Positions 18,151-27,296 of a DNA stretch of 49,336 bases are shown here, piece by piece; within the stretch, counting starts at the first letter, position 1, and every line of letters begins with the position of its first letter. Origin of the DNA: Prevotella sp. Lineage in GTDB: Bacteria; Bacteroidota; Bacteroidia; Bacteroidales; Bacteroidaceae. The position numbers were made by a program, and so were the translations under genes. The DNA is taken from the NCBI GenBank assembly GCA_017389705.1, contig JAFPEE010000168.1, positions 1 to 49,336 on the forward strand. The letters run 5' to 3'. The notes beneath the pieces are model-generated. The model ran no database searches. It saw nothing but the letters and a program-made list of their open reading frames with translations, and was not told where the DNA came from.

Positions 18151-20703
18151 TTACTCGTTTTCGGGAGTCTCGATCTGCGGGGTATCGTTAGCTTCGTCTG
18201 TAAGCTCCTCATCGACAATCTGTGCCTCCTCGACGACTTCTTCCTCGGCCTGCGAATGCATCACCTTGCAGACGCTGGCGATGGTGTCGTTCTTCTTGGT
18301 GAGGTTGATGAGTCGGACGCCCTGGGTGGCACGGCCCATGACGCGGACGTCGGCCACCTTGAGGCGGATCAGGATGCCTGACTTGTTGATAATCATGAGG
18401 TCGTTCTCGTCGGTGACGACCTTGATGGCTACCAGACGACCTGTCTTCTCGGTGACGGCGAGGGTCTTGACACCCTTGGCACCACGGGCTGTCTTACGAT
18501 AGTCCTCGACCTCGGAGCGCTTGCCGTAGCCGTTTTCTGAGACAACCATGATGGTCTCCACGGTGGGGTCGTTGACGCATACCATGCCTACCACCTCGTC
18601 GTCGCCTCCGTCAAGTCGCATACCGATGACACCTGTCGAGACGCGTCCCATAGAGCGGATGTCGTTCTCGTCGAAGCGTACAGCGCGTCCATTACGGTTA
18701 GCCAGCAACAGCTCGTTATGGCCGTTGGTGAGGCGTACGCCTACCACCTCGTCGCCCTCGTTGATGTTGATGGCGCGGACACCTGCAGCACGTACATTCC
18801 TATACTGGTCGAGGCGGGTCTTCTTGATGATGCCTTGCTTGGTGGCGAAGACGACGTAGTGTGACTTGAGGAACTCGTCGTCGCCGAAGTTCTTGATGCG
18901 CAGCACGGCATTGACGGCATCGTCGGGCTCAATGTTGAGCATGTTCTGAATGGCGCGGCCCTTGGAGTTCTTGTCGCCCTCGGGAATCTCGTAGCACTTC
19001 TGCCAGTAGCAGCGTCCCTTCTGGGTGAAGAAGAGCAGCGTGTTGTGCATGGTGGCGGGATAGATGTACTCGGTGAAGTCGTTGTCGCGGTGACGTGCAG
19101 CCTTGGCGCCTACGCCTCCCCTGCCCTGCTCGTGGAACTCGTCGAGCTTGGTGCGCTTGATGTAGCCCATGTGCGAGATGGTGATGACTACGGGGTCGTC
19201 GGGATAGAAGTCCTCAGCGTTGAACTCGTGGTCGAAGGGGATAATCTCAGTACGACGCTCATCGCCATACTTCTCCTTGACTTCCTGCAGCTCGTCCTTC
19301 ATCACCTGCTTGCAGCGCTCGGGGTTGTTGAGGATTTCCTCAAGGTCGGCAATGAGCTTCATGAGGTCGTCGTACTCCTGGTGCAGCTGGTCGACACGCA
19401 GGCCTGTGAGCTGTGAGAGGCGCATATCGACAATGGCCTTCGACTGCAGCTCGTCCAGCTCGAAGCGGGCCTCCAGGTTGCGCTGGGCGTCGCTGGGCGT
19501 CTTGGAGTTGCGGATGATGTGTACCACCTCGTCGATGTTGTTGACGGCGATGATCAAGCCCTCCAGAATGTGAGCACGCTCCTGAGCCTTGCGCAGGTCG
19601 TACTTGGTACGGCGGATGGTGACGTCGTGACGGTGCTCCACGAAGTACTTGACGCACTCCTTGAGTGAGAGCAGACGGGGACGACCCTTCACCAGGGCGA
19701 TATTATTGACAGAGAACGAGCTCTGCAGGGCTGTCATCTTGAACAGCTTGTTAAGCAGCACGTTGGCATTGGCGTCGCGCTTGCAGTCGACGACAATACG
19801 CATGCCCTGACGACCTGACTCGTCGTTGACGTTGGCCACACCTTCTATCTTGTGCTCATTGGCCAGGTCGGCAATATACTTCACCAGGTCGGCCTTGTTG
19901 ACACCATAGGGAATCTCGGTGACGACAATCTTGTCGTGGGTCTCGGTGCTCTCAATCTCGGCCTTGGCACGCATCACGATACGTCCTCGACCTGTCTCGT
20001 AGGCGTCGCGTACGCCAGCGAGTCCGTAAATATAGGCTCCCGTGGGGAAGTCAGGACCGGGAATGAACTTCATCAGTCCGTCGGTGTCAATGTCGGGATT
20101 GTCAATATAGGCGCAGCAGCCGTCGATGACCTCAGCAAGGTTATGGGTTGGCATATTGGTGGCCATACCTACGGCAATACCGTTACCACCGTTGACCAGC
20201 AGGTTAGGAATCTTGGTAGGCATGACGCTGGGCTCCTGGAGCGAGTCGTCGAAGTTGTTGACCATGTCTACGGTGTCCTTCTCCAGGTCGTCCATGATGT
20301 GCTCGCCCATCTTCGAGAGGCGGCACTCGGTGTAACGCATGGCTGCAGGCGAGTCACCGTCTACAGAACCGAAGTTACCCTGTCCGTCAACCAGCGTGTA
20401 GCGCATGTTCCACTCCTGGGCCATACGCACCAGGGCTCCGTAGACGGAGGAGTCGCCGTGGGGGTGATACTTACCAAGTACCTCACCGACGACGCGGGCG
20501 CACTTCTTATAAGGCTGTGTGGAAACGTTATTGATGCCCATCATGCCGTACAGGATGCGACGATGTACGGGCTTGAAGCCGTCACGCACATCGGGCAGGG
20601 CACGAGCCACGATAACAGACATCGAATAGTCGATGTAGGAGGATTTCATCTCCTCCTCAATGTTGATTTTTACAATTCTGTCGTTGTCAAAAGTTTGATC
20701 CAT
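18151..20703 (-). CDS. gyrA: DNA gyrase subunit A
   Basis: The 850-residue catalytic subunit of gyrase, which cuts and reseals DNA during negative supercoiling. The active tyrosine is in AAMRYTE near residue 125, preceded by [23 protein letters not shown] segment near residue 525 is the GyrA box, marking the C-terminal DNA-wrapping domain and separating it from ParC. The last 45 residues are acidic. The residue equivalent to E. coli Asp87 is Gly. That may simply be the lineage type. A TPR gene follows in the same operon. Confidence 0.97.
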   Translation of the reverse strand: MDQTFDNDRIVKINIEEEMKSSYIDYSMSVIVARALPDVRDGFKPVHRRILYGMMGINNVSTQPYKKCARVVGEVLGKYHPHGDSSVYGALVRMAQEWNMRYTLVDGQGNFGSVDGDSPAAMRYTECRLSKMGEHIMDDLEKDTVDMVNNFDDSLQEPSVMPTKIPNLLVNGGNGIAVGMATNMPTHNLAEVIDGCCAYIDNPDIDTDGLMKFIPGPDFPTGAYIYGLAGVRDAYETGRGRIVMRAKAEIESTETHDKIVVTEIPYGVNKADLVKYIADLANEHKIEGVANVNDESGRQGMRIVVDCKRDANANVLLNKLFKMTALQSSFSVNNIALVKGRPRLLSLKECVKYFVEHRHDVTIRRTKYDLRKAQERAHILEGLIIAVNNIDEVVHIIRNSKTPSDAQRNLEARFELDELQSKAIVDMRLSQLTGLRVDQLHQEYDDLMKLIADLEEILNNPERCKQVMKDELQEVKEKYGDERRTEIIPFDHEFNAEDFYPDDPVVITISHMGYIKRTKLDEFHEQGRGGVGAKAARHRDNDFTEYIYPATMHNTLLFFTQKGRCYWQKCYEIPEGDKNSKGRAIQNMLNIEPDDAVNAVLRIKNFGDDEFLKSHYVVFATKQGIIKKTRLDQYRNVRAAGVRAININEGDEVVGVRLTNGHNELLLANRNGRAVRFDENDIRSMGRVSTGVIGMRLDGGDDEVVGMVCVNDPTVETIMVVSENGYGKRSEVEDYRKTARGAKGVKTLAVTEKTGRLVAIKVVTDENDLMIINKSGILIRLKVADVRVMGRATQGVRLINLTKKNDTIASVCKVMHSQAEEEVVEEAQIVDEELTDEANDTPQIETPENE

Positions 20704-20819
20704 CTTTATTATTTACTATTTACGTACTTACAAATTAACTATTCACAAATTTGGTAATTTTGCGTTTAAGGCACTTTTTAAGCCCGCTGACGCGTTTTTA
20801 CCTATTTTATAAAACCGTA

Positions 20820-20827
20820 CAAAGGTA
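20820..20827 (-). promoter_or_regulatory. -7 box for gyrA
   Basis: On the minus strand TACCTTTG matches the consensus and would give a leader of about 110 nt. The spacer 20704-20895 holds nothing else I can name. Confidence 0.55.
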
Positions 20828-20895
20828 CTGCTTTTTAATGAAACAGCGAAATAAATTAAGATTTATTTTAGTTTTATGGCCGAAAGTGGTTCCCT

Positions 20896-21678
20896 TTACT
20901 TGCTCTTCAGGCAGAATTCGTCACGGTCGTCCAATACGCGGAACTTGGAACGCCTGCGCTGCAGCTCCTGCAAGTCGAGTTCGACTGTCAAAGCCTGCAC
21001 CTGGTCAGGACGGCATTGGGCAAGGCATTTGCCATAGCAGTCAATGACGCAGGAGCATCCTTTGTAATGGCTGTAGCGGTCGGCTCCCACACGGTTGACA
21101 CCCACCAGGTAGCACTGGTTCTCTACGGCACGGGCACGCGTCAGCACCTGCCAGGCAGCCTGACGGTTCTCGGGCCAGTTGGCCACGACGATGATGGCGT
21201 CGAACTCATGTCCCTCGCGATAGCGGCTCCATACGGGAAAGCGCAGATCGTAGCACGTAAGCAGCTGCAGACGAAAACCCTCGTAGCTGACAATGGCGGG
21301 CTCGGTGCCTGCCGTGTAGTAACGGTCTTCGTGGCCATAGGTGAAGAGGTGGTGCTTGTCGTAGAAGGACACGCTGTCGGAGCATCCGTCAACGAAGTAG
21401 TGGCGGTTACGGTAGGTGCCATCGGCACAACGGATGGCCAGGCTGCCGCAAAGGGCGCAACGACGACTGCAGGCCTCGTCGTGCATCCACTGGAAAGCCG
21501 CGTTGGAAGCCTCGTCGGCAGCAACGCCCTCAGGCTCGGTGGCAAACCCCGTGCTCCACATCTCAGGCAACACATAAAGGTCGCTGCCCTCATGCTGTGA
21601 GAGCAGGTTGCGGGCCTCGCTGATGTTCGCCTCAGGTTGGGCCCAGCGGATGTCGGTTTGCAAGAGTGTTACCTTCAA
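20896..21678 (-). CDS. Carbon-nitrogen hydrolase (nitrilase superfamily, omega-amidase-like)
   Basis: A 260-residue soluble hydrolase with the complete Glu-Lys-Cys triad of the nitrilase superfamily: Glu in VLPEMWSTGF (about residue 39), Lys in SFYDKHHLF (about 105), and Cys in LLTCYDLRFPVW (about 139). Length and the YDLRFPVWSR segment suggest the YafV-like omega-amidase group, which hydrolyses 2-oxoglutaramate or similar amides. The exact substrate is inferred. Its start overlaps the stop of the upstream lipoprotein gene by 4 bp, so the two are coupled, and it ends an rfbC-lipoprotein-amidase operon. Confidence 0.88.
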   Translation of the reverse strand: MKVTLLQTDIRWAQPEANISEARNLLSQHEGSDLYVLPEMWSTGFATEPEGVAADEASNAAFQWMHDEACSRRCALCGSLAIRCADGTYRNRHYFVDGCSDSVSFYDKHHLFTYGHEDRYYTAGTEPAIVSYEGFRLQLLTCYDLRFPVWSRYREGHEFDAIIVVANWPENRQAAWQVLTRARAVENQCYLVGVNRVGADRYSHYKGCSCVIDCYGKCLAQCRPDQVQALTVELDLQELQRRRSKFRVLDDRDEFCLKSK

Positions 21679-22475
21679 TATTCAAGCACTTGAGTGGTGA
21701 GTTCTCCCTTGAAAGAAACGGTGTGGCCCACCATATAGCACGACGCGTCATCGGGCACACAGACGGAGGAGCGGAAGTGGAAGCCCTGGGAGTCGACTTT
21801 GTCATACTCCATGTTGTTAAGGATGGACTGCGTGAGCACCTGATCTGGCACCTTCTTCTGGTAGAGCGCCTTGCGGAAGTCGCGCGAGAAGAGCTGGGCG
21901 GAACCGTGGAAAATGCTCAGGTGGATGATGTTGTCGTAGTAGACGTTCTCCACGTCCAGGCCATCTTCGTTCAGCGTGTGGCGCAACACCTTGTATTTGG
22001 TGGGATTGATGGCTATATAAATATGGTAGCGTTCATTATTATAAAAGACCACCGTGTCGCGCTTCAGTACCTCGGTGAGCGTCAGTATCTGGGGCTTGGC
22101 CTGCACGAAAAGCTGTCCTAACTCCTGGTCGTCACTCTTGACAAACTTAGAGGTCTCGCCTGAGGGACTCTTGAACCACAACAAGTGCTCGGTCTGCTTC
22201 TCAATATAGTAGCTGCCCGAGGAGCCTATATAAAGCGTGTCGTCGACGACCTTGAAATAGGCAGGCATAGAGGTGGAGTCGGCATAGAAAACGGTGTCGC
22301 CTTTCATCTGGAAGACAGCGGTCTCTGTGTCGGCATCGAGCCAGACACCCTGCAACAGGCGTTTGGCCTCACGGCTCTCCTCGCGTTCGGCAACGGGTTG
22401 CTGCTTCTTCGTACAGCCTACCATGAGGACTGCCAGCAGACAGGAGAGAACAATACGGAATATAGTAGAATACAT
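21675..22475 (-). CDS. Hypothetical lipoprotein, 266 residues
   Basis: A lipoprotein with signal MYSTIFRIVLSCLLAVLMVGC, where the Cys is the expected lipidation site. The mature part has a beta-rich character with GVWLDADTETAVFQMKGDTV, resembling Bacteroidetes lipoproteins of the DUF4738 kind; I am not sure of that assignment. Start 22475 is chosen because it begins the signal; the open frame extends upstream into rfbC without protein-like content. It sits 10 bp after rfbC and overlaps the amidase gene, so it is the middle gene of an operon. Its role is unknown. Confidence 0.75.
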   Translation of the reverse strand: MYSTIFRIVLSCLLAVLMVGCTKKQQPVAEREESREAKRLLQGVWLDADTETAVFQMKGDTVFYADSTSMPAYFKVVDDTLYIGSSGSYYIEKQTEHLLWFKSPSGETSKFVKSDDQELGQLFVQAKPQILTLTEVLKRDTVVFYNNERYHIYIAINPTKYKVLRHTLNEDGLDVENVYYDNIIHLSIFHGSAQLFSRDFRKALYQKKVPDQVLTQSILNNMEYDKVDSQGFHFRSSVCVPDDASCYMVGHTVSFKGELTTQVLEY

Positions 22476-22485
22476 CTTTAAATGA

Positions 22486-23034
22486 TTACTCGAATACATC
22501 GGCGTCACGCAGGAGGGGCTGTTTGAGGTCCTTGTCGCTGGTGAGTACCTGCTGGGGCGCAATGGGCCACTGGATGCCCACGTCGGGGTCGTTCCAACGG
22601 ATGCCTGCCTCGGCCTGAGGGGCATAGACGTTATCGACCTTATAGGTGAAAATGGCCTCGTCGCTCAGCACCAGGAAGCCATGGGCAAAGCCACGGGGTA
22701 TGAAAAACTGGCGCTTGTTCTCGTCGCTCAGCTCTGTCATTACATGTTTTCCGAAGGTTGGACTTGACTTGCGCAGGTCGACAGCAACGTCGAGTACGCG
22801 GCCCTTGATGACACGCACCAGCTTGGCCTGGCTGAACTCGCCTTTCTGGTAGTGAAGCCCACGCAAGACACCATAGCTGGACTTGGACTCGTTATCCTGA
22901 ATGAATTCCACAGGACCGATGTTGGCTTCGAACTCCTGCTTCTTCCAAGCCTCAAAGAAATAACCTCTCGAATCGTTAAATACCCGAGGCTCAATAATAT
23001 ACACACCTTCGATGGTGGTTTTCTTGAATTCCAT
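22486..23034 (-). CDS. rfbC: dTDP-4-dehydrorhamnose 3,5-epimerase
   Basis: A 182-residue cupin-fold epimerase for dTDP-L-rhamnose synthesis. The family pattern is complete: EPRVFNDSRGYFFEAW at the start, SSYGVLRGLHYQ with the active His (about residue 61), FFIPRGFAHGFLVLSD, and FTYKVDNVYAPQAEAGIRWNDP with the active Tyr. The start at 23034 gives MEFKKTTIEGVYIIEPRVF, as usual; a frame to 23085 adds the promoter region. The other rfb genes are not in this window, so it stands apart from a complete rhamnose cluster. Confidence 0.96.
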   Translation of the reverse strand: MEFKKTTIEGVYIIEPRVFNDSRGYFFEAWKKQEFEANIGPVEFIQDNESKSSYGVLRGLHYQKGEFSQAKLVRVIKGRVLDVAVDLRKSSPTFGKHVMTELSDENKRQFFIPRGFAHGFLVLSDEAIFTYKVDNVYAPQAEAGIRWNDPDVGIQWPIAPQQVLTSDKDLKQPLLRDADVFE

Positions 23035-23062
23035 TCTCCCTTTTTTACCTATTTGTTTGGTG

Positions 23063-23070
23063 CAAAGATA
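23063..23070 (-). promoter_or_regulatory. -7 box for the rfbC operon
   Basis: TATCTTTG on the minus strand matches the consensus and leaves a leader of about 25 nt before the rfbC ATG at 23034. Confidence 0.6.
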
Positions 23071-23140
23071 ATAGAATCTGAGCAAAATACCAAATTATTT
23101 TCAGAATTTTAGGAAGTTGAAATTATTTAGTACGCTTTTA

Positions 23141-23172
23141 TTTGTTCATATCAAAATTTTATTATATCTTTG
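23141..23172 (+). promoter_or_regulatory. Complete -33/-7 promoter of the HU-SPOR gene, likely leaderless
   Basis: TTTG at 23141-23144 and TATCTTTG at 23165-23172 are 20 bp apart, a textbook Bacteroidetes promoter. The GTG start at 23177 is only 4 nt after the -7 box, so the mRNA should start at or next to the start codon. Confidence 0.7.
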
Positions 23173-23176
23173 CACC

Positions 23177-24265
23177 GTGATTGAACTCGGAAGACATATC
23201 GAAATACTGTTGTTGGACAACGATTGCGTCATTGTGCCGGAATTCGGTGGCTTTGTGGCTCATCAGGTGGGAGCTCGCTACGACGAGCGCGACCACATGT
23301 GGCTACCACCGACGCGTACGCTGGGCTTCAACCCACAGTTGCGCATCAACGACTCGCTGCTGGTTCAATCGTATGTCAATGCCTACGACATCAGCTATCC
23401 GGAGGCACTACGCCGTATAGAGGAAGAGGTGGAGACCCTGAAGCAAGAGCTGCTGAATGAGGGTAGCTTCACACTTGACGACATTGGTACGCTGACCGTC
23501 AACAGCGAGGGCAACTACCTGTTTGAGCCCTGCGAGGCAGGAATCCTGTCGCCTGAATACTATGGCCTGGGCTGTTGCGCCTTCCCCACCCTGAAGGAGC
23601 AGCGAGAGGCAGCACCTGCAATGGTGGCTACAGTAACAGATCCAGCACCGGCGGCAGAGGAAGAGGAGCCCCAGAGCCCCACCCTGCTGGAGTTTACCGA
23701 TAACGATACGGAAGATGATGACCGCGCCATCCAGATTAAGATGTCTTGGATTCGCAATACAGTGGCTGTTGCCGCTGCCATCATTGCGTTCTTTGTGATG
23801 GTAACGCCCATTGCCAACAGCGACCTTGGAACACGAACCATGAGCCAGTTGCAAAACAACCTGCTCTACAAGCTCATACCTCAAGACACAAATATGATGC
23901 CTGCCACGCCTGTGGTGGACACCATTGCGCAGAAGGTGGTAGCCAAGAGCGAGGAAAAGCCTGCCGAGCCCGTGAAGGCTACGACGGAGGAACCTGTGAA
24001 GATGGCTCCCGCCAAGGTGGCAGAGTCACCCCAGCAACCCTATTGCATCGTGCTGGCCAGCCAGGTGAGAAAGAGCAATGCCGAGGATTACGTGCAGCAA
24101 TTGAAGAAACGTGGTTTCGAGGAAGCAGAGGTCTATATTCACAACAACGTCGTTCGCGTCATCTTCGGAGCCTATGCATCAGAGTCAGAAGCTTACCGAC
24201 AGCTGAACAAGATGGCCAGCCACGAGGAGTTCGGCGATGCATGGGTCTACAAGATTCAAGGTTAA
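23177..24265 (+). CDS. HU-domain / SPOR-domain membrane protein
   Basis: A 362-residue protein with three parts. Residues 1-130 resemble the HU-like domain found in Bacteroidetes SPOR proteins (HIEILLLDNDCVIVPEFGG, TLGFNPQLRINDSLLVQS). A single membrane helix is near residues 191-212 (VAVAAAIIAFFVMVT), and the C-terminal 75 residues form a SPOR domain (PYCIVLASQVRK to AWVYKI), which binds denuded glycan in the cell wall. It may link the nucleoid or a cytoplasmic partner to septal peptidoglycan; this is inferred. The start is GTG at 23177, which gives the family N-terminus VIELGRHIEILLLDND; the upstream ATG at 23117 lies before the promoter. Confidence 0.85.
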   Translation: MIELGRHIEILLLDNDCVIVPEFGGFVAHQVGARYDERDHMWLPPTRTLGFNPQLRINDSLLVQSYVNAYDISYPEALRRIEEEVETLKQELLNEGSFTLDDIGTLTVNSEGNYLFEPCEAGILSPEYYGLGCCAFPTLKEQREAAPAMVATVTDPAPAAEEEEPQSPTLLEFTDNDTEDDDRAIQIKMSWIRNTVAVAAAIIAFFVMVTPIANSDLGTRTMSQLQNNLLYKLIPQDTNMMPATPVVDTIAQKVVAKSEEKPAEPVKATTEEPVKMAPAKVAESPQQPYCIVLASQVRKSNAEDYVQQLKKRGFEEAEVYIHNNVVRVIFGAYASESEAYRQLNKMASHEEFGDAWVYKIQG

Positions 24266-24303
24266 GCATTTTATTTCATCATTAAAAGAATCAAAGGGGG
24301 AAA

Positions 24304-24858
24304 ATGAAGCGTGTAAGATGCCCCAAGTGCGACAACTATATCATCTTTGACGAGACTCGATACGAGGCTGGTCAGTCGCTGGTGTTCAAATGTGACCAGT
24401 GTGGGCGAGAGTTTGGCATTCGCATGGGTGTCTCCAAGCTCCGCGACACCCAGAAGGAGGAAAACGCCAACAGCGAGGAACAGACTGCCAACAGCCAGTG
24501 TGGAAGCATTGTCGTGATAGAGAATGTGTTCCACTACAAGCAGGTCATCCCCCTGAAGATGGGCGACAACGTCATAGGACGTTACCAGAAAGGCAATCCA
24601 GCCAACTGTACCTTTGAGACGGTAGACCCCAGCGTAGACCTGAACCATTGCACGCTGAACGTAAGCCACAACAAGAAAGGCGGCTTGCGTTACACGCTCT
24701 TCGACAACAACAGCAATACAGGGACTTTCGTAGGCGACGTGGAGCTTCAGCCCCGTGAGCGTCGCATCATTGAGGATGGCACCCTCTTTACCCTTGGTGC
24801 CACCAGCATCATCCTACGCGGAGCCAATAGCGAGGAAGATCATTCCCAGCAGGACTAA
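24304..24858 (+). CDS. Zinc-ribbon and FHA-domain protein
   Basis: A 184-residue protein. The N-terminus is a four-Cys zinc ribbon (CPKCDNY and CDQCGREFG, residues 6-37). An FHA domain follows from about residue 75 to 175, with VIGRYQKGN, LNHCTLNVSH and FDNNSNTGTFVGD in the order expected for phosphothreonine binding. FHA domains read Thr phosphorylation, so a Ser/Thr kinase partner is expected. It lies 38 bp after the HU-SPOR gene and is probably cotranscribed. Its last 45 bp overlap the end of the convergent transporter gene. Confidence 0.85.
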   Translation: MKRVRCPKCDNYIIFDETRYEAGQSLVFKCDQCGREFGIRMGVSKLRDTQKEENANSEEQTANSQCGSIVVIENVFHYKQVIPLKMGDNVIGRYQKGNPANCTFETVDPSVDLNHCTLNVSHNKKGGLRYTLFDNNSNTGTFVGDVELQPRERRIIEDGTLFTLGATSIILRGANSEEDHSQQD

Positions 24859-25731
24859 CGCCAGGTCGACGGCTTTGGCCTTGAGGTTCTTCTCGTGGAA
24901 AAAGGCTGCACCAAACAGGAAGCTTACCACCACACTACCCCTTCGTACCATTGACACGATGGAAATCATGGCATCGGGCAGCGACAACGAGTAGAAATAC
25001 ATGAAGTCGGCTGTCGAGAGGAAGATGCTGACGCAGATGATGGACCAATGCCAGTGGAAGGGCGTCGTCTCCTCGCGATGGGGCCACCACACCAGAAACA
25101 ACACCGTCAGCATCATGAAAAACTGATAGATGTTGTACCACGACTGCACCATCATACGATCCAGGCCTACGCCCCCACTCTCGACGGGAGCCATCAGGTA
25201 TTTGTCGTAGAGCCCGCTGATAGCCCCCAGGGCTGCAGCTCCCACTATCATCCATATCCAATGGTCGTGTTTGAAGTCGATACCTTCCTTCTTGCCGCTT
25301 CGACTCAACATTAGGAACGAAACGATGGCCAGCAATACACCTATCCATTGCCACAGGTTCAGACGCTCACCAAAGACAAGCAGGGCTCCAACAAGCACCA
25401 TCACAGGGCGTGTGGCGTTGATGGGTCCCACAATGGTCAGGGGCAGATGCTTCATGCCGAAGTAGCCGAGAATCCAGCTGGACAGCACTATCAGTCCCTT
25501 AAGCAGGATGTACTTGTGCATCTCCCAACCTCCTGAGGCTACGTGGAACATGGAGCCGTCGAGCACATCGGTGTTGGCACTCAATAGGATGAACGGCAGG
25601 AAGATGAGCGACGAGAACAGCGTATTGAGGAAGAGGACAGGAATGACGGCATTCTTGTGCAAAGCCTCTTTCTTAAACGAATCGTAGCAGCCTAAGAGTG
25701 CTGCAGACATAAATGCTAATAGTAACCACAT
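24814..25731 (-). CDS. EamA/DMT-superfamily transporter
   Basis: A 305-residue protein with about ten membrane segments in two repeated halves, as in the drug/metabolite transporter superfamily. Visible features are LPLTIVGPINATRPVMVLVGALLVFGERL in the first half (a typical end-of-repeat segment) and RRGSVVVSFLFGAAFFHEKNLKAKAVDLALVLLG in the second. The substrate is unknown; small polar metabolites or sugars are common for the family. It follows truA by 30 bp on the same strand and overlaps the FHA gene by 45 bp at its 3-prime end. Confidence 0.85.
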   Translation of the reverse strand: MWLLLAFMSAALLGCYDSFKKEALHKNAVIPVLFLNTLFSSLIFLPFILLSANTDVLDGSMFHVASGGWEMHKYILLKGLIVLSSWILGYFGMKHLPLTIVGPINATRPVMVLVGALLVFGERLNLWQWIGVLLAIVSFLMLSRSGKKEGIDFKHDHWIWMIVGAAALGAISGLYDKYLMAPVESGGVGLDRMMVQSWYNIYQFFMMLTVLFLVWWPHREETTPFHWHWSIICVSIFLSTADFMYFYSLSLPDAMISIVSMVRRGSVVVSFLFGAAFFHEKNLKAKAVDLALVLLGMIFLAIGSA

Positions 25732-25761
25732 CCTGAATAATCTTCAATCTTCGTTCTGAAT

Positions 25762-26490
25762 TCAATACTCGACGTTCTCAAGGAACAAGGCCTTGGCAGG
25801 CATAGACTCACCTGCCTGTGTGCGCTTCTTACCCTCTATCACCTTGCGGAAGTCGTCAAGCGACATTCTTCCACGTCCCACCTCGACGAGTGTGCCTACC
25901 ACCGCACGAACCATATTGCGAAGGAAACGGTTAGCCGTTATCTCAAAATACCATGTGGTAGCTGACGTCTGGTGCCATTGGGCGTGTGTCACGTGGCACA
26001 AGGTAGTCTTGACGTCGCTGCCTGCCTTGCAGAAAGCACCAAAGTCCTCATATTCCAGAAGGATGCGCCCTGCCTCATTCATCAACTGATAATCCAGCTG
26101 ATAGTGCAGCTCGAGTGAGAAATGACGGATGAAGGGGTCCTTGCGGGTGTGGACGTAATAGTGATAGGTGCGTGCCACAGCAGAGAAACGTGCATGAAGG
26201 TCAGGCGAGACTGGCTCTATCTGGTAGACTCCAATATCCTGATGCAGCAGCCCGTTGAGCTTGTGTGTCAGCAGTTGGGGGTCGAAAGCAGCCTCCGTGT
26301 CGAAGTGGGCTGCCATACGACGGGCGTGAACACCTGTATCCGTACGTCCTGCCCCGGTAACAGTCACCTCCTCGCGCAACAGCAGCGACAGGCAGCGCTG
26401 CAACTCGCTCTGCACCGTCACCCCATTAGGTTGTACCTGCCACCCGTGATACAGGGTACCATCATAGCTAAACCAGATAAAATATCGCAT
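25762..26490 (-). CDS. truA: tRNA pseudouridine(38-40) synthase
   Basis: A 242-residue enzyme that makes pseudouridine at positions 38-40 of tRNA anticodon arms. The catalytic Asp is in GAGRTDTGVHARRMAAHFD near residue 50. Family features also include YDGTLYHGWQVQPNGVTVQ at the N-terminus and ITANRFLRNMVRAVVGTLVEVGRG near the C-terminus. The start at 26490 gives the usual MRYFIWFSYDG, and the -7 box is only 8 nt away. It is the first gene of a truA-transporter pair. Confidence 0.95.
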   Translation of the reverse strand: MRYFIWFSYDGTLYHGWQVQPNGVTVQSELQRCLSLLLREEVTVTGAGRTDTGVHARRMAAHFDTEAAFDPQLLTHKLNGLLHQDIGVYQIEPVSPDLHARFSAVARTYHYYVHTRKDPFIRHFSLELHYQLDYQLMNEAGRILLEYEDFGAFCKAGSDVKTTLCHVTHAQWHQTSATTWYFEITANRFLRNMVRAVVGTLVEVGRGRMSLDDFRKVIEGKKRTQAGESMPAKALFLENVEY

Positions 26491-26498
26491 AGCGGGTG

Positions 26499-26506
26499 CA
26501 AAAGTA
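26499..26506 (-). promoter_or_regulatory. -7 box for truA
   Basis: On minus the box reads TACTTTTG. It is 8 nt from the truA ATG and 12 bp from the divergent -7 box of the next gene, so the two promoters must share -33 DNA. Confidence 0.6.
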
Positions 26507-26518
26507 CAAAAAAAATCG

Positions 26519-26526
26519 TAACTTTG
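26519..26526 (+). promoter_or_regulatory. -7 box for the EFR1-type gene
   Basis: TAACTTTG lies 4 nt before the ATG at 26531, which predicts a leaderless mRNA. It is back to back with the truA promoter. Confidence 0.6.
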
Positions 26527-26530
26527 CACC

Positions 26531-27289
26531 ATGATTTTCTATTTTTCTGGAACAGGCAACACGAAATGGGTGGCTCAGCAGCTGGCTGAAGCGACAGGTG
26601 AGCAATTGTGCTACATTCCCGACGAGCTGAAGAAGGCGTCACAGGAATACACCCTTGCTGAGGGTGAGCGACTGGGGTTCTGTTTCCCCACCCATGGCTG
26701 GCAACCACCAAAGATAGTGCGCCAATTCATCAGAAATGCGTCCTTCAGCAACGTGGATTACGTCTTTGCCGTCACCACCTGCGGCGACAATATGGGACAC
26801 GCTATGCGTATTCTGAACAAAGAACTGGGCGCGAAGGGTTTCCAGACGCAGTCGATGTTTGCTGTGCTGATGCCTGAGTCGAATGTCTGTTTCTCCTTCC
26901 TGCACCTGGACACCAAAGAACGTGAACGGGAGAAGATAGAGAAGGCACGCAGTACCGTCAAGCGCATCTGCCAGGTGGTGAAAGACCAGCAGAGGGGCGT
27001 GGTGGAGCTGATTCGTGGGGCCATTCCCTATACCTACACCTACGTCATTGGCGGCTACTACAACAAGCACCTGATTACGGACGAGAAGTTCTGGGTAGAC
27101 GAGAATGCCTGTATCCGATGTGGGCTCTGTCAGAAGCTCTGTCCTGTGGACGATATCAAAGAACTGCCGCCACGCTGGAAGCACGACGGCAGCTGTACCA
27201 ATTGTCTGGCTTGCTATCACCATTGTCCCAAGCATGCTATCCACTGGGGAAACATGAAGCGTGGACAATATGTGTTCAGGGAGAAGTGA
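26531..27289 (+). CDS. EFR1-type protein: flavodoxin-like domain with two 4Fe-4S clusters
   Basis: A 252-residue redox protein. Residues 1-150 are flavodoxin-like, with the FMN phosphate loop FSGTGNTKWVA at the very start and a THGWQPP loop. The C-terminal part has two 4Fe-4S motifs, CIRCGLCQKLCP and CTNCLACYHHCP, near residues 197 and 219. This matches the EFR1 family of ferredoxin-flavodoxin fusions in anaerobes, which move electrons; the partner is not evident here. It is convergent with the PLP-homeostasis gene, 7 bp away, with no terminator between. Confidence 0.88.
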   Translation: MIFYFSGTGNTKWVAQQLAEATGEQLCYIPDELKKASQEYTLAEGERLGFCFPTHGWQPPKIVRQFIRNASFSNVDYVFAVTTCGDNMGHAMRILNKELGAKGFQTQSMFAVLMPESNVCFSFLHLDTKEREREKIEKARSTVKRICQVVKDQQRGVVELIRGAIPYTYTYVIGGYYNKHLITDEKFWVDENACIRCGLCQKLCPVDDIKELPPRWKHDGSCTNCLACYHHCPKHAIHWGNMKRGQYVFREK

Positions 27290-27296
27290 CAAGTGA

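Noticed and set aside
20430-20470. Gly at the position of E. coli GyrA Asp87, a known quinolone-resistance site
   Set aside because: It may be the normal residue in this lineage. Without an alignment I cannot call it a resistance mutation.
19852-20757. Long open frame of 301 codons antisense to gyrA
   Set aside because: It mirrors the gyrA codon pattern and has no recognisable domain. The gyrA frame is certain, so this is a shadow.
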